DNA from: an uncultured Kiloniellales bacterium
GTDB taxonomy: Bacteria; Pseudomonadota; Alphaproteobacteria; Kiloniellales; JAKSDN01
Direction: 5' to 3'
Length of the DNA: 40,482 nt
Assembly: GCA_947258885.1 (NCBI GenBank)
Contig: CAMYKD010000012.1
Span: forward strand, 1 to 40,482
Below, piece by piece: positions 8,713 to 19,737 of this stretch. The notes beneath the pieces were generated by a model that worked only from the letters and a program-made list of their open reading frames with translations, did not search any database and was not told the DNA's origin. Numbering within the stretch: position 1 is the first letter of the stretch; every line of letters begins with the position of its first letter. Position numbers and translations under genes: made by a program.

Positions 8713-9072
8713 ATGCGGTATGTCTTGTTCGCCGTCGGTACGCTCGTCGTCATGGCGGGCGCACTGGTTTTCATCAAGTGGGACTCGATCACGGAATCCT
8801 ACGACGAAATGGTCGCCATGGCCGCCGAGGTCGCCGTCGAGAGCGGAAACCAGATGGGCCAGGGCGCCTATCATCTGACCCAATGCGGCCGCCCCACCTA
8901 CATGGCGGACCTTCGCGAATCGATGGACCAGCTGGACCAGTTATCAACAGAGTTCCAGACCAATATGAAAGCCGCGTTCGAAGCCGGCATCGAGGAGGCC
9001 CGGGCTGCGAACATCGATTATAGCGAGGAGTTCTGCGAACGGCTGCTGTCGGAGGTCGATGCGACCGATTGA
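8713..9072 (+). CDS. Small single-span membrane protein, unknown
   Basis: A 119-residue protein with one N-terminal hydrophobic segment (residues about 3-21, VLFAVGTLVVMAGALVFIK) that is either a signal anchor or an uncleaved signal. An acidic, helical domain follows. It has two cysteines (HLTQCGRP and EEFCERL) that could form a disulphide outside the cytoplasm. ATG at 8713 is preceded by a purine-rich AGGGGAAAGG. An in-frame start at 8611 would add an implausible basic leader. It is convergent with znuA. No family is recognised. Confidence 0.6.
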   Translation: MRYVLFAVGTLVVMAGALVFIKWDSITESYDEMVAMAAEVAVESGNQMGQGAYHLTQCGRPTYMADLRESMDQLDQLSTEFQTNMKAAFEAGIEEARAANIDYSEEFCERLLSEVDATD

Positions 9073-9106
9073 CGGTCGGGGCCGGGCCGCGAGCAGGCGA
9101 CAAGCG

Positions 9107-10093
9107 TCAGCTTCCCGGCGAGAGGCAGCGGGCGAGCGACGTGGCAAGTCCGCGAATTAGCCCGAAGTAGGCATCCGGTCCCGCGGGCAGAGCGGCCCCG
9201 AGGGGGTCTAACACGCCGGTCCTGGCGGCCGTATGCGCGACCACCGTGTCGACCAGCGCCGGCCGAAACTGCGGCTCGGTGAACACGCAGACCGCCCCGA
9301 CTTCCGCGATCCTCGCGCGGATTTCGACAAGGCGCCGGGCACCCGGGGGACGGTCTGGACTTACGGCCACCGAGCCGACGGCGTTGAGGGCGTAGCGCCG
9401 CTCGAAATACTGGTAGGCATCGTGGAACACGACATAGGGGCGCTCACGGACCGGTGCGAGCTGGCTGGCGATTTCGCTGTCGAGGGCCTCGATCCCGGCT
9501 ATAAGTCCCTGCCCGTTGCGCCGGTAGCGGTCGGCGTTTTCCGGGTCCACCCTAAGCAGGGCCGCAAGGACGGCGCGAACGATCCCGACGGCGTTCCGAG
9601 GATCCAGCCAAAAATGCGGGTCCGCCGCGCCGTCCTTCTGCTCGGCGTACTCATCGCCAAGATGTCCGGGCTCTTCCCCCATGGTATCCCAGGCGCCGCC
9701 CCGACGGACCGGTAGCAGCCGGATCCCGGCGGCCTCGGACAACGCGACGACCCGGGCCTGCCCGGTCAGCGCAGCAAGCGGTCGGGCGAGAAAGGTCTCG
9801 AGCTGCCCGCCGATCCAGAACACCAGCTCGGCCTCGCCGAGCGCCCGCGCCTCGGAGGGCCGCAGGCTGTGGCCGTGCGGCGAGCCGCCACGCCTGATCA
9901 GCAGGACCGGCGCGCCGACCCCCTCCATCACGCCGGCGACCAGGGCATGGACCGGCATGATGCTCACGGCCACTTTGGGCGCCGCCGCCGCAGGTGCCGC
10001 CGCCCAAGCGAGCGCGATCAGCGCCGCCACCAGGAGCCCCCTGGAGAACGGGGCCTGGCGCCATCGCGCGCTCCTTGTTCCGGTGTCCGCCAT
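9107..10093 (-). CDS. znuA: Zinc ABC transporter substrate-binding protein ZnuA
   Basis: A 328-residue cluster A-I metal-binding protein with a cleavable signal peptide ending near APAAAA. The three histidine positions of ZnuA are visible in GGSPHGHSLRPS, ADPHFWLDP and VVFHDAYQYF. The His-rich loop between the first two is short and acidic here (EEPGHLGDEYAEQKDG), so this is a compact variant. It captures periplasmic Zn(II) for ZnuB and ZnuC. It is divergent from zur-znuC-znuB across a 92-bp gap that should hold the Zur operator. Confidence 0.92.
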   Translation of the reverse strand: MADTGTRSARWRQAPFSRGLLVAALIALAWAAAPAAAAPKVAVSIMPVHALVAGVMEGVGAPVLLIRRGGSPHGHSLRPSEARALGEAELVFWIGGQLETFLARPLAALTGQARVVALSEAAGIRLLPVRRGGAWDTMGEEPGHLGDEYAEQKDGAADPHFWLDPRNAVGIVRAVLAALLRVDPENADRYRRNGQGLIAGIEALDSEIASQLAPVRERPYVVFHDAYQYFERRYALNAVGSVAVSPDRPPGARRLVEIRARIAEVGAVCVFTEPQFRPALVDTVVAHTAARTGVLDPLGAALPAGPDAYFGLIRGLATSLARCLSPGS

Positions 10094-10122
10094 GTCCTCG
10101 GCTCGAGATTGCGCTCCAGAGA

Positions 10123-10147
10123 TGCTATGTTATATCCTTACAGTTCG
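10123..10147. promoter_or_regulatory. Candidate Zur operator between znuA and zur
   Basis: The AT-rich sequence TGCTATGTTATATCCTTACA lies in the intergenic region shared by the divergent promoters. It contains the TATGTTATA half-site typical of proteobacterial Zur boxes, with an imperfect opposite half. Placement suits zinc repression of both transcripts. The second half-site is weak, so exact boundaries are uncertain. Confidence 0.45.
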
Positions 10148-10185
10148 AATTTGGAGTCGCCAAGTCAACAAGATAGGAAACGCGG

Positions 10186-10707
10186 ATGGACCGATTCAAC
10201 CGCGTCTCGGCCGCCCCGTTCTCCGCCGGGGACCACGACCATGGGGCCTGCATCGCCGGAGCCGTGAGGAACGCCCAGCGGATCTGCGCGCGCCGCGGCG
10301 TTCGCCTGACCAGGCTGCGGCAGCGGGTGCTGGAGTTGGTCTGGTCGAGCCATGCCCCGGTCGGCGCCTATGACCTGCTCAGGCGACTCAGCCGGGAGCA
10401 TGACGGCGCGGCACCACCGACGGTCTACCGGGCGCTGGACTTCCTGTTGGAGCAGGGCCTCGTGCACCGTATCGAGAGCCGCAACGCCTTCGTCGGCTGC
10501 GCCGACCCGGCCGAGTCCCATGCCGGACAGTTCCTGATCTGCCGTGACTGTGGCAGCGCGGCGGAGATGCACGACCGGCGGGTCAACCAGGCGATCAACC
10601 GCGGCGCTGCGGAACTGGGCTTCTTCGTCGAGGCCAAGACCGTCGAAGTGAGCGGCGTCTGCCCGGCCTGCCGCGCCGCGGAGGGAGTTCCTTCCGGTGC
10701 TCGGTGA
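10186..10707 (+). CDS. zur: Fur-family zinc uptake regulator Zur
   Basis: A 173-residue Fur-family repressor. The winged-helix segment carries LTRLRQRVLELVW and PTVYRALDFLLEQGLVHRIE, and the structural zinc site has CRDC and CPAC. It has a long N-terminal extension with a His-rich patch (GDHDHGACIAG). Direct linkage to znuCB and divergence from znuA identify it as Zur rather than Fur. znuC starts 11 nt before its stop, implying coupled translation. Confidence 0.9.
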   Translation: MDRFNRVSAAPFSAGDHDHGACIAGAVRNAQRICARRGVRLTRLRQRVLELVWSSHAPVGAYDLLRRLSREHDGAAPPTVYRALDFLLEQGLVHRIESRNAFVGCADPAESHAGQFLICRDCGSAAEMHDRRVNQAINRGAAELGFFVEAKTVEVSGVCPACRAAEGVPSGAR

Positions 10708-11509
10708 GCCACCCGCGACGGTTGGAGGTCAGGGCGAACCGCTGGTCTCGGTATCGCAGATCGGGGTCGATTTCGACGGCAGGACAGTGCTCTCGGCCGT
10801 CGACCTGGCGGTCCATGCCGGCGAAATCCTGACCCTGATCGGCCCGAACGGCTCGGGCAAGACGACGCTGGTCCGGGTCGTCCTCGGCCTGCTCAAACCC
10901 GCATCGGGACGGGTCAGGCGGCAGGCCGGACTGCGGATCGGATACATCCCGCAGCGCCTGCACGTCGACGAGACCCTGCCGCTCACGGTCGAACGCTTCC
11001 TGAAACTCTGCGCCCCGCGGGCGCGCGGCCAGTTTTCCAAGGTACTGGCCGAGGTAGGCGCCGGTCATCTGCTGGACAGTCCTTTCCAGACGGTCTCGGG
11101 CGGCGAGTTGAAGCGGATCCTGCTGGCCCAGGCGCTGCTCAGGGATCCGGACCTGCTGGTGCTCGACGAGCCCAGCGCCGGCGTCGACGTCACCGGCCAG
11201 GCGGAGCTCTACGCGCTGATCAAGTCGATCCGGGACAGCCGGCGCTGCGGCGTGCTTCTGGTGTCGCACGACCTGCACCTGGTGATGGCGGCGACCGATC
11301 GGGTGGTCTGCCTCAATCACCACGTCTGCTGCACCGGCCGGCCCGAGGCGGTGAGCCGGGACCCGGAGTACCTCGCGCTGTTCGGGCCGGAGCTGGCCGG
11401 GCGCCTCGCGGTCTACACCCACGAGCACGATCACCGCCACGGCCTGTCCGGGGACCTGGTCGAGGGAGAGGAACAGGCGCCGACCGTGGTGGAACACACC
11501 CATGGCTGA
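10697..11509 (+). CDS. znuC: Zinc ABC transporter ATP-binding protein ZnuC
   Basis: A 270-residue ABC ATPase. Walker A is GPNGSGKTT, the signature is VSGGELKRILLAQALL, Walker B is LLVLDEPSAGVD, and the switch histidine is in LLVSHDLH. The C-terminus carries a histidine cluster (HEHDHRHG and HTHG) that is common in ZnuC proteins and may sense or buffer zinc. The start is GTG at 10697, overlapping zur; znuB overlaps the other end by 8 nt. It powers zinc import with ZnuA and ZnuB. Confidence 0.93.
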   Translation: MLGEPPATVGGQGEPLVSVSQIGVDFDGRTVLSAVDLAVHAGEILTLIGPNGSGKTTLVRVVLGLLKPASGRVRRQAGLRIGYIPQRLHVDETLPLTVERFLKLCAPRARGQFSKVLAEVGAGHLLDSPFQTVSGGELKRILLAQALLRDPDLLVLDEPSAGVDVTGQAELYALIKSIRDSRRCGVLLVSHDLHLVMAATDRVVCLNHHVCCTGRPEAVSRDPEYLALFGPELAGRLAVYTHEHDHRHGLSGDLVEGEEQAPTVVEHTHG

Positions 11510-12320
11510 CTTCGTCCTGCGCGCGCTTTTGGCCGGCATCGGGGTCGCGCTGGTCTCCGGGGCGCTCGGGTGCTTCCTGGTCTGGCGTCGCATGGCCTAT
11601 TTCGGCGCAACCTTGGCCCATTCCGCCCTGCTCGGCGTCGCGCTCGGCCTGCTGTTCGAAATCGACTTGAACCTCGGCATCCTGGCCGTCTGCGTCGCGG
11701 TCTCCGCGCTACTCGTCGGCCTGCAGTTCCGAGGCGGACTCGCCACCGATACCCTGCTCGGGATCCTGGCCCACGGCACCCTGGCGTTCGGCCTGGTCGC
11801 GATCTCCTTCATGGAGACGCTGCGCATCGACCTGATGGCCTATCTGTTCGGAGACATCCTGGCGGTGACGGCGGGTGACCTGCTCTGGATCTACATCGGG
11901 GGCCTGGCGGTCCTGGCCGGGCTGGTCGCATTGTGGCGGCCGCTCTTGTTCATCACCGTGCATGAGGAGCTGGCTCGGGTCGACGGCATTCCGACGGGCG
12001 CGGTCCGCCTCGCCTTCATGCTCCTCGTCTCGGTCGTCATCGCGATCGCCATGAAGATCGTCGGGGTTCTGCTCATCATATCGATGCTGATCATCCCGGC
12101 CGCCGCCGCCCGGCGCCTCGCCGCGACGCCCGAGCAGATGGCGCTCTTCGCCTCGGCGATCGGCTGCCTGGCAGTGGCCGGGGGGCTGGCCTCATCGATG
12201 ACATGGGACACCCCGGCCGGCCCGTCGATCGTGGTGGTGGCGACCGGACTGTTCTTACTGATGCTGGTGCTGCCCCGCCGCAAGGCGGGCGGCGATCGAG
12301 TGCAGAGGGAACCGGAATAG
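11502..12320 (+). CDS. znuB: Zinc ABC transporter permease ZnuB
   Basis: A 272-residue ABC-3 family permease with about eight hydrophobic segments. The family features include the N-terminal GCFLVWRRMAYFGATLAHSALLGVALG and the MKIVGVLLIISMLIIPAAAAR segment that contacts the ATPase. It forms the Zn(II) channel across the inner membrane with ZnuC and ZnuA. The gene overlaps znuC and ends 30 nt from the convergent coxF. Confidence 0.92.
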   Translation: MADFVLRALLAGIGVALVSGALGCFLVWRRMAYFGATLAHSALLGVALGLLFEIDLNLGILAVCVAVSALLVGLQFRGGLATDTLLGILAHGTLAFGLVAISFMETLRIDLMAYLFGDILAVTAGDLLWIYIGGLAVLAGLVALWRPLLFITVHEELARVDGIPTGAVRLAFMLLVSVVIAIAMKIVGVLLIISMLIIPAAAARRLAATPEQMALFASAIGCLAVAGGLASSMTWDTPAGPSIVVVATGLFLLMLVLPRRKAGGDRVQREPE

Positions 12321-12322
12321 CT

Positions 12323-12348
12323 CCAAAGGTCATTGAAAACGACCTTGG
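12323..12348. terminator. Possible bidirectional terminator
   Basis: CCAAAGGTC and GACCTTGG pair across a 9-nt loop with one bulged A, in the 30-bp gap between the convergent znuB and coxF genes. There is no clear T-tract on either strand, so it is only a weak intrinsic terminator candidate. Confidence 0.3.
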
Positions 12349-12350
12349 TA

Positions 12351-13259
12351 TCAGTGCTTGCCTTCGTTGCCCCGACAGGAGTCGGGCGCCGGCCAAACGA
12401 CTTGGCTCTCGAAGCGGCCCCCATCGGTCTCCTCGATCTGCATCGGCGGCGCCGTCGCGAGCCGCGCGGCGTCGCGGCGCTCCTGAACGATTTCGGCGAG
12501 GATCGAGAGTGCGATTTCTTCCGGCGTGGCAGCTCCGATATCGAGCCCGGCGGGAGCTCGCAGCCTCTCCACACGCGCGGCCGGCAGTCCCTGGTCGATC
12601 ATCGCCGACTTCAGTGTCGCCGCTTTGCGACGACTGCCGACGAAGGCGACATAGGGCGCACCACAGGAGAGGGCTGCCGCGAGCGCTTCCCGGTCCCGCT
12701 TGCCCTGCGTGGCGACAACGACGAAGCTGGTCCCGACGCGGGCCGCGCCGGAGAGGTCGAACCCCGCGATCCACGCATCGGCCTCTCCAAAGCCCGGCTG
12801 GTCCTCGACGAGGGCGGCCACTGTTACGGCGAAGCCCGAGCGGCGGCCGAGGGCGGCGAGCGCCCGCGCGGTCGGCGAGGCGCCGGCAACGATCAAGGAT
12901 GGACGCGGCAAGATCGCTTCGACGAACAGCTCGATCGTTCCGCCACTGGGGCAACCACTCTTGTGAATCTCCACGCCCGTGGTTTCCACGGTGTCCGGCA
13001 GGCGCTCCTTGGGATAAACGCGAACCAGGCGAGGTCGTCCGTCGAGCAGCGCGTCGCTGGCCGCTTTCCGGGCCGCGCCCTGGGTACAGCCGCCGCCGAT
13101 CCAGCCCACCATGGAGCCATCGGCACGGATCACCGCCTTGGCCCCCGCCTTGGCGGCGGTCGCGTCCTCGGTCCGCACAACCGTCGCAAGGGCAAACGGT
13201 CGGCCATCGCCTTTCATTCGCGCCATGCAGTCGATGATATCTTCGCTCTCGTCGCTCAT
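12351..13259 (-). CDS. coxF: XdhC/CoxF-family molybdenum enzyme maturation protein
   Basis: A 302-residue XdhC-family protein. The N-terminal domain has ATVVRTEDATAAKAGAKAVI and GWIGGGCTQG; the C-terminal part is a Rossmann-like domain starting LIVAGASPTARALAALGRRSGF. Homologues help insert or modify the molybdenum cofactor of xanthine- and CO-dehydrogenase-type enzymes. ATG at 13259 has GGGAGGAAACGG directly before it, so it is preferred to an in-frame ATG at 13289. It is the sixth gene of the cox run, 26 nt after coxE, matching the coxMSLDEF order of carboxydotrophs. Confidence 0.87.
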   Translation of the reverse strand: MSDESEDIIDCMARMKGDGRPFALATVVRTEDATAAKAGAKAVIRADGSMVGWIGGGCTQGAARKAASDALLDGRPRLVRVYPKERLPDTVETTGVEIHKSGCPSGGTIELFVEAILPRPSLIVAGASPTARALAALGRRSGFAVTVAALVEDQPGFGEADAWIAGFDLSGAARVGTSFVVVATQGKRDREALAAALSCGAPYVAFVGSRRKAATLKSAMIDQGLPAARVERLRAPAGLDIGAATPEEIALSILAEIVQERRDAARLATAPPMQIEETDGGRFESQVVWPAPDSCRGNEGKH

Positions 13260-13285
13260 CCGTTTCCTCCCGCGCCGCGTCAGCG

Positions 13286-14470
13286 TCACAGCTTCGCCAG
13301 ATAGGGTTCAAGCGCCGCCAGACTCTGCAGATCATGGGCCGGCGCAAAGAGATCTACAAACGGTAGGGCGGCGGACATGCCTTTCGCGACCGGCTCATAA
13401 TCCGCCCAGCCGATCATCGGGTTGAGCCAGACGATCCGTTTGGCGCGCCGTTTCAATTGCCTCATTTCCGCCGCCAGGCGTTCCGGCGGGCCGGTATCGT
13501 AGCCGTCGCTGACGATGATGACGGCCGTCCGCGATCTGATCGCGCTCGCCGCATAGCCGCGGTTGAAGGTCGCCAGGCTCTCGCCGATCTTCGTCCCGCC
13601 ATCCCAGCCGGACGCCATCAAAGCCATGCGTTCCAGCGCCTTCTCGGTGTCGCGCTCGCGCAGCGCGGCGCTGATGTGGATGAGACGCGTATGGAACACG
13701 AAGGCCTCGGCCTCGCGGAAGTGGTCGAGGACACCGCGGATGAACCGCACGAAGAAGGTGCTGTAGAGGCTCATGGAGCCGCTGGCATCGAGGATGACCA
13801 CGAGGCGCAGCGGCTTCGGCCAGCGTTTGCGGTACGCGAGCTTCATGGGCGTACCGCCGAAACGGATCGAGTTGTGGATCACCCGGCGCAGGTCGAGGCG
13901 CCGGCCGCGCCGACGTTGCCGCTCGCGGCGGGTCAGGCGATACCGCATGCGGGCCGCGAGGCGTTCGCTCAAATCGGTAACCCGGGCCAACTCCTCCGGG
14001 TCGTTGACGTGGCGCAGGTCGGTTGCGGCCAGGGATTCCGCGCTGCCGGCGCCGCCGCGACGGCCATCGCCACCCTCCGCCTCTAGTTCCTCGCCACGCT
14101 GGCTGCGCAGAACCGGGCCGAGCGGCCCGGCCGGGACCAGGCCACCCGGCAGACCCGCCTGTGGGCCGCGCGCCTTTTGGCCGGCGACCCGTGACGCCCG
14201 CTTTCGCCCGTGGCCCAGCCAATAGAGGTCGAAGATCTGGTCGAAGCGCCGCCAATCGGTGCGCGAGGCGCAGAGCAGGCTGCGGAAGGCCCAGCGGACC
14301 GCGTCCCGCCGGCCCAGTTCGACCGCGCGCACCACGCGCAGCCCGTCGATGGCCTCGGGCAGACCGACCGGAAAGCCGTTGTCTCGCAGGACGCGCAGGA
14401 ATCCGACGACACGCCGGGCGAGCAGCCGGCCGCCGCTAGCGGTGCCCAGGATCTCGACGGCCGCGCTCAT
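13286..14470 (-). CDS. coxE: CoxE, von Willebrand factor A domain protein
   Basis: A 394-residue protein with a C-terminal VWA domain. The metal-ion-dependent adhesion site is intact: DASGS in VVILDASGSMSLYS, a threonine in DGGTKIGESL, and IIVSDGYDTG. The middle is rich in R, G and E (RRERQRRRGRRLDLRR). CoxE proteins work with the MoxR ATPase CoxD to build the Cu-S-Mo site of CO dehydrogenase. The ATG at 14470 overlaps the coxD stop by 4 nt (ATGA). The frame stays open to 15151, but that part is antiparallel noise inside coxD. Confidence 0.9.
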   Translation of the reverse strand: MSAAVEILGTASGGRLLARRVVGFLRVLRDNGFPVGLPEAIDGLRVVRAVELGRRDAVRWAFRSLLCASRTDWRRFDQIFDLYWLGHGRKRASRVAGQKARGPQAGLPGGLVPAGPLGPVLRSQRGEELEAEGGDGRRGGAGSAESLAATDLRHVNDPEELARVTDLSERLAARMRYRLTRRERQRRRGRRLDLRRVIHNSIRFGGTPMKLAYRKRWPKPLRLVVILDASGSMSLYSTFFVRFIRGVLDHFREAEAFVFHTRLIHISAALRERDTEKALERMALMASGWDGGTKIGESLATFNRGYAASAIRSRTAVIIVSDGYDTGPPERLAAEMRQLKRRAKRIVWLNPMIGWADYEPVAKGMSAALPFVDLFAPAHDLQSLAALEPYLAKL

Positions 14471-15348
14471 ACCGCCCTGCCGGCCAGGCGCTCGACCACC
14501 TCGAGGGGGACGACGGCTTGGTCCTCCTGGGTTTTGAGCAGGCACATCAGGCTTTCGTGAAGCGCCTCGGGCTCGCTGCGCAGGTCCCTGACACCGAGAC
14601 CCACGAGCGCCGCTGCCCAATCGAGCGTCTCGGCCACGCCCGGCTTCTTGCGCAGATCCTCCTTGCGCAGCGCCTGCACGAAACGGACGACCTGCGCGGC
14701 CAGGGCCTGCTCGATGCCCGGCAGGCGGGCCAGCACGATCCTGAGCTCCTTGTCCTCGCCGGGGAAGTCCACGTAGTGGTAGAGGCACCGTCGCCGGAGC
14801 GCGTCGGAGAGTTCGCGCGTGCCGTTGGAGGTCAGCACGACGTAAGGAACGGCCGTGGCCGTGACCGTGCCCAGCTCCGGGATACTGATCTGGAAGTCGG
14901 ACAACACCTCCAGGAGATAGGCCTCGAACTCCTCGTCGGCGCGGTCGATCTCGTCGACCAGCAGGACCGGCGGCTCGGCCATTGAGATCGCCTTGAGAAG
15001 CGGACGCTTGAGGAGAAAGTCCTCGTCGAAGATGTGCCGCTCCTTCTCCTCGGCCGAGCGCTCTTCGCTCTCCCAGATCTTGATGGCGAGCAGCTGGCGC
15101 TGATAGTCCCACTCGTAGACCGCAGCGCTGGCGTCCAGGCCCTCGTAGCACTGCAAACGGATGAGCGGCGCGGCCAGGACCGCAGCCAGGGCCTTGGCGA
15201 CCTCGGTCTTGCCGACCCCGGCCTCGCCCTCGAGCAGCAGGGGCCGACCGAGCTGCTGCATCAGCACGATGGCCGTGGCCAGCTGCGGGTCGGCCACGTA
15301 GCCGACTCCGCCCAGCCGCCCCAGCACCTCCTCGCGGCTCAATGTCAT
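14467..15348 (-). CDS. coxD: CoxD, MoxR-type AAA+ ATPase
   Basis: A 293-residue MoxR-family AAA+ ATPase. Walker A is GEAGVGKTEVAKAL, Walker B is PVLLVDEIDRADEEFE, sensor 1 is VLTSNGTREL and the arginine-finger region is DALRRRCLYHYVDFP. Established work on Oligotropha CoxD shows it is needed for sulphuration and copper insertion in the Mo site of CO dehydrogenase. It lies 74 nt after coxL and overlaps coxE, so it belongs to the same transcript. Confidence 0.92.
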   Translation of the reverse strand: MTLSREEVLGRLGGVGYVADPQLATAIVLMQQLGRPLLLEGEAGVGKTEVAKALAAVLAAPLIRLQCYEGLDASAAVYEWDYQRQLLAIKIWESEERSAEEKERHIFDEDFLLKRPLLKAISMAEPPVLLVDEIDRADEEFEAYLLEVLSDFQISIPELGTVTATAVPYVVLTSNGTRELSDALRRRCLYHYVDFPGEDKELRIVLARLPGIEQALAAQVVRFVQALRKEDLRKKPGVAETLDWAAALVGLGVRDLRSEPEALHESLMCLLKTQEDQAVVPLEVVERLAGRAV

Positions 15349-15422
15349 TCAGGCACCCTCATGACCGGATCCGCCGCCGCGCGAGGACGGCGTCGCCCCG
15401 CGCGGTGGTCGAGCGGTCCGCC

Positions 15423-17827
<2,405 letters not shown>

Positions 17828-17828
<1 letters not shown>

Positions 17829-18322
17829 TACTCGGCGGCCTCCCGTTGTGCGTTCAGCTTGTCGGCGGCGTAGCGCACCGCCTTGACGATGTTCTGATAG
17901 CCGGTGCAGCGGCAGAGATTGCCGGACAGCTCCCAGCGGATCTCTTCGTCGCTCGGGTTTGCATTCTCCTGCAGCAGCCGGTGGGCCCGCATGATCATGC
18001 CCGGCGTACAGTACCCGCACTGGAGGCCGTGCTCCTGCATGAAGCCCTCCTGCAGCGCCGAGAGGCTGCCGTCGGCATTGGCCATGCCCTCGACCGTCGT
18101 GATTTCCGCACCCTCGGCTTGCACGGCAAAGACCGTGCAGGACTTCACCGACATGCCGTCGAGATCGACGGTACAGGCGCCGCAGTGCGAGGTCTCGCAA
18201 CCTACGTGCGGCCCGGTCAGGTTCAGCTTGCCACGCAGGAAGTGGACCAGCAGCAGGCGCGGTTCCACAAGTTCGTCGACCGCCCGACCGTTGACCGTCA
18301 TCTTCACGGGAATCTTGCTCAT
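17828..18322 (-). CDS. coxS: CO dehydrogenase small iron-sulphur subunit
   Basis: A 164-residue protein with two [2Fe-2S] clusters. The plant-ferredoxin-like cluster is in [16 protein letters not shown] with a further cysteine in VKSC; the second cluster uses CGYC and CRC in the C-terminal helical domain ([11 protein letters not shown] and [12 protein letters not shown]). It passes electrons from the Mo site in CoxL to FAD in CoxM. All eight ligands are present. It starts 19 nt after coxM and runs into coxL. Confidence 0.95.
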
Positions 18323-18341
18323 CGTTTTCGGAGCCTCCCTA

Positions 18342-19208
18342 TCAAGCTTGTGCGCGGGCCAGCGCCCGCTCGACCGCGCGGCGGACCATGACGCCGGTCA
18401 CGTGGGTCCGGTACTCCTCCGGGCCGCGCATGTCGGCCACCGGTTCGGCGATGCCCTTGGCCGCCTCGACCGCCATGGCGACCGCCGCCTCGTCGACCTT
18501 GGTGCCGACCAGCGTCTGGCCGGCGGCCTCGGCAAAGAGCGGTGTCTGTCCGACGTTGGTGAGCGCGATCGACGCGCTCTCGCAGGTGCCGCCGTTCATG
18601 ATCAGGACCACTGCCGCCGCCGCGGTGGCGTAGTCGCCCACCTTGCGCTTCAACTTCTCGTAGGCGTAGCCGTGGCCGGCCGGCGGTATCGGGAGGCTGA
18701 CCGCGGTCAGGAGCTCGTCCTCCGCGCGTGCCGTAAAGTAGGCCGCCTCGTAGAAGTTCCGCGCCGGAACCTCCCGTTCGCCCTTCGGCCCGCGCAGGAC
18801 GAAGCTGGCATCCAGGCACTGCATGACCGCGGGCATATCGTTGCCGGGATCGCCGTTGGCGACGTTGCCGCCCAGGGTGCCGCAATAGCGCACCTGCGGG
18901 TCGGCGATCAGCAGCGCGGCCTCGCGCAGGATCGGACAGACTTCGGCCAGCAACTCCGAGGCTGCCACCTCCTGTTGCGTGGTCATGGCGCCGATCTCGA
19001 TGCACCGCCCGGCCTGCTGGATGCCCCTGAGGCTGTCCAGGCCCTGCAGGTCGATGAGATGACCGGGCTCCGCCAGACGTAGCTTCATCATCGGGACGAG
19101 GCTGTGCCCGCCCGCGATCACACGCCCCTCGTCGCCGTGTCGCGACAGCAGCGCGATCGCCTCATCGACCGAAGCCGGCCGATGATACTCGAAGGCTCCA
19201 GGAATCAA
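18342..19208 (-). CDS. coxM: CO dehydrogenase medium FAD subunit
   Basis: A 288-residue FAD-binding subunit of the xanthine dehydrogenase family. The FAD motifs are AGGHSLVP (near 32-39) and [11 protein letters not shown] (near 111-121). It hands electrons to the quinone pool. The start is read as TTG at 19208: GGGAGGAAGCC sits immediately upstream and the protein then begins (M)[10 protein letters not shown], matching the usual CoxM N-terminus and length. An ATG 51 nt further upstream (19259) lacks a ribosome binding site. It is the first gene of the cox run. Confidence 0.92.
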   Translation of the reverse strand: MIPGAFEYHRPASVDEAIALLSRHGDEGRVIAGGHSLVPMMKLRLAEPGHLIDLQGLDSLRGIQQAGRCIEIGAMTTQQEVAASELLAEVCPILREAALLIADPQVRYCGTLGGNVANGDPGNDMPAVMQCLDASFVLRGPKGEREVPARNFYEAAYFTARAEDELLTAVSLPIPPAGHGYAYEKLKRKVGDYATAAAAVVLIMNGGTCESASIALTNVGQTPLFAEAAGQTLVGTKVDEAAVAMAVEAAKGIAEPVADMRGPEEYRTHVTGVMVRRAVERALARAQA

Positions 19209-19240
19209 GGCTTCCTCCCATGAGTTTTCTATTTTTTTCG

Positions 19241-19260
19241 TATGGCGTCTTCGCGCCATA
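19241..19260. promoter_or_regulatory. Palindrome in the coxM leader
   Basis: TATGGCG and CGCCATA form a perfect 7-bp inverted repeat around a 6-nt centre, 33-52 nt upstream of the coxM start. It could be an operator or an mRNA hairpin. On the minus strand it is followed by an A-run rather than a T-run, so it is not a terminator of rightward or leftward transcripts. Confidence 0.4.
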
Positions 19261-19398
19261 GGTTCATTATCTGGGTTATGAGAACTAATCGCAACCGGAG
19301 ATATGGAAACGGCCCCCGCCCGCCGGGAGCCGCAAGCGCCCAGGCAACGTGCCAAAAGCCTCAATCTCGCCGATTTTATAAGCAAAACAGTGACTTGG

Positions 19399-19488
19399 TG
19401 GCGGAGGGGGTGGGATTCGAACCCACGAGACGGTTTCCCGCCCACACGCGTTCCAGGCGTGCGCCTTAAGCCACTCGGCCACCCCTCC
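19399..19488 (-). tRNA. tRNA-Ser(GGA)
   Basis: The minus strand folds into a class II tRNA of 90 nt. The acceptor stem is GGAGGGG/CCCCTCC with encoded CCA, the D arm contains GCCGAGTGG, the anticodon stem is CACGC/GCGTG with loop CTGGAAC (anticodon GGA, reading UCC/UCU), and there is a long variable arm. The T arm is GTGGG-TTCGAAT-CCCAC. It lies about 190 nt upstream of coxM on the same strand, with no sign of an integrated element next to it. Confidence 0.95.
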
Positions 19489-19737
19489 GGTCCAGCGCGC
19501 GGCGCGCAACCTAGCCGACCGCGCGGTGCGATGCAACGCCGCAAGCCCGCCGTGGGCCATAAATAATATTCTACAATATCCTAACAATAGTGCCCCAGCT
19601 TTGTCACACATGAAACCGAGTATTTTAGTATATACTTGTTTTGTCTGGTTAAATATTGACGGTACTCGAGAAGATGTTTCCGCGGCGTATCGCGATCATG
19701 GAACCATTGGACCGGTGTGTTACGGGAGTTGCAGGTC
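19489..19737. other. AT-rich intergenic region
   Basis: This gap holds the promoter side of tRNA-Ser on the minus strand and the promoter side of the small-membrane-protein triplet on the plus strand. The part from about 19560 to 19680 is unusually AT-rich for this genome (runs such as ATTTTAGTATATACTTG and GGTTAAATATTGAC), consistent with a strong or regulated promoter. No gene is visible. Confidence 0.4.

Noticed and set aside
19241-19260. Terminator upstream of coxM
   Set aside because: The palindrome has no T-run on the strand where a transcript would end there, and it lies in the coxM leader.
19399-19488. tRNA-Ser as an integration site for a mobile element
   Set aside because: No integrase gene or repeated 3' tRNA end is found within the window.
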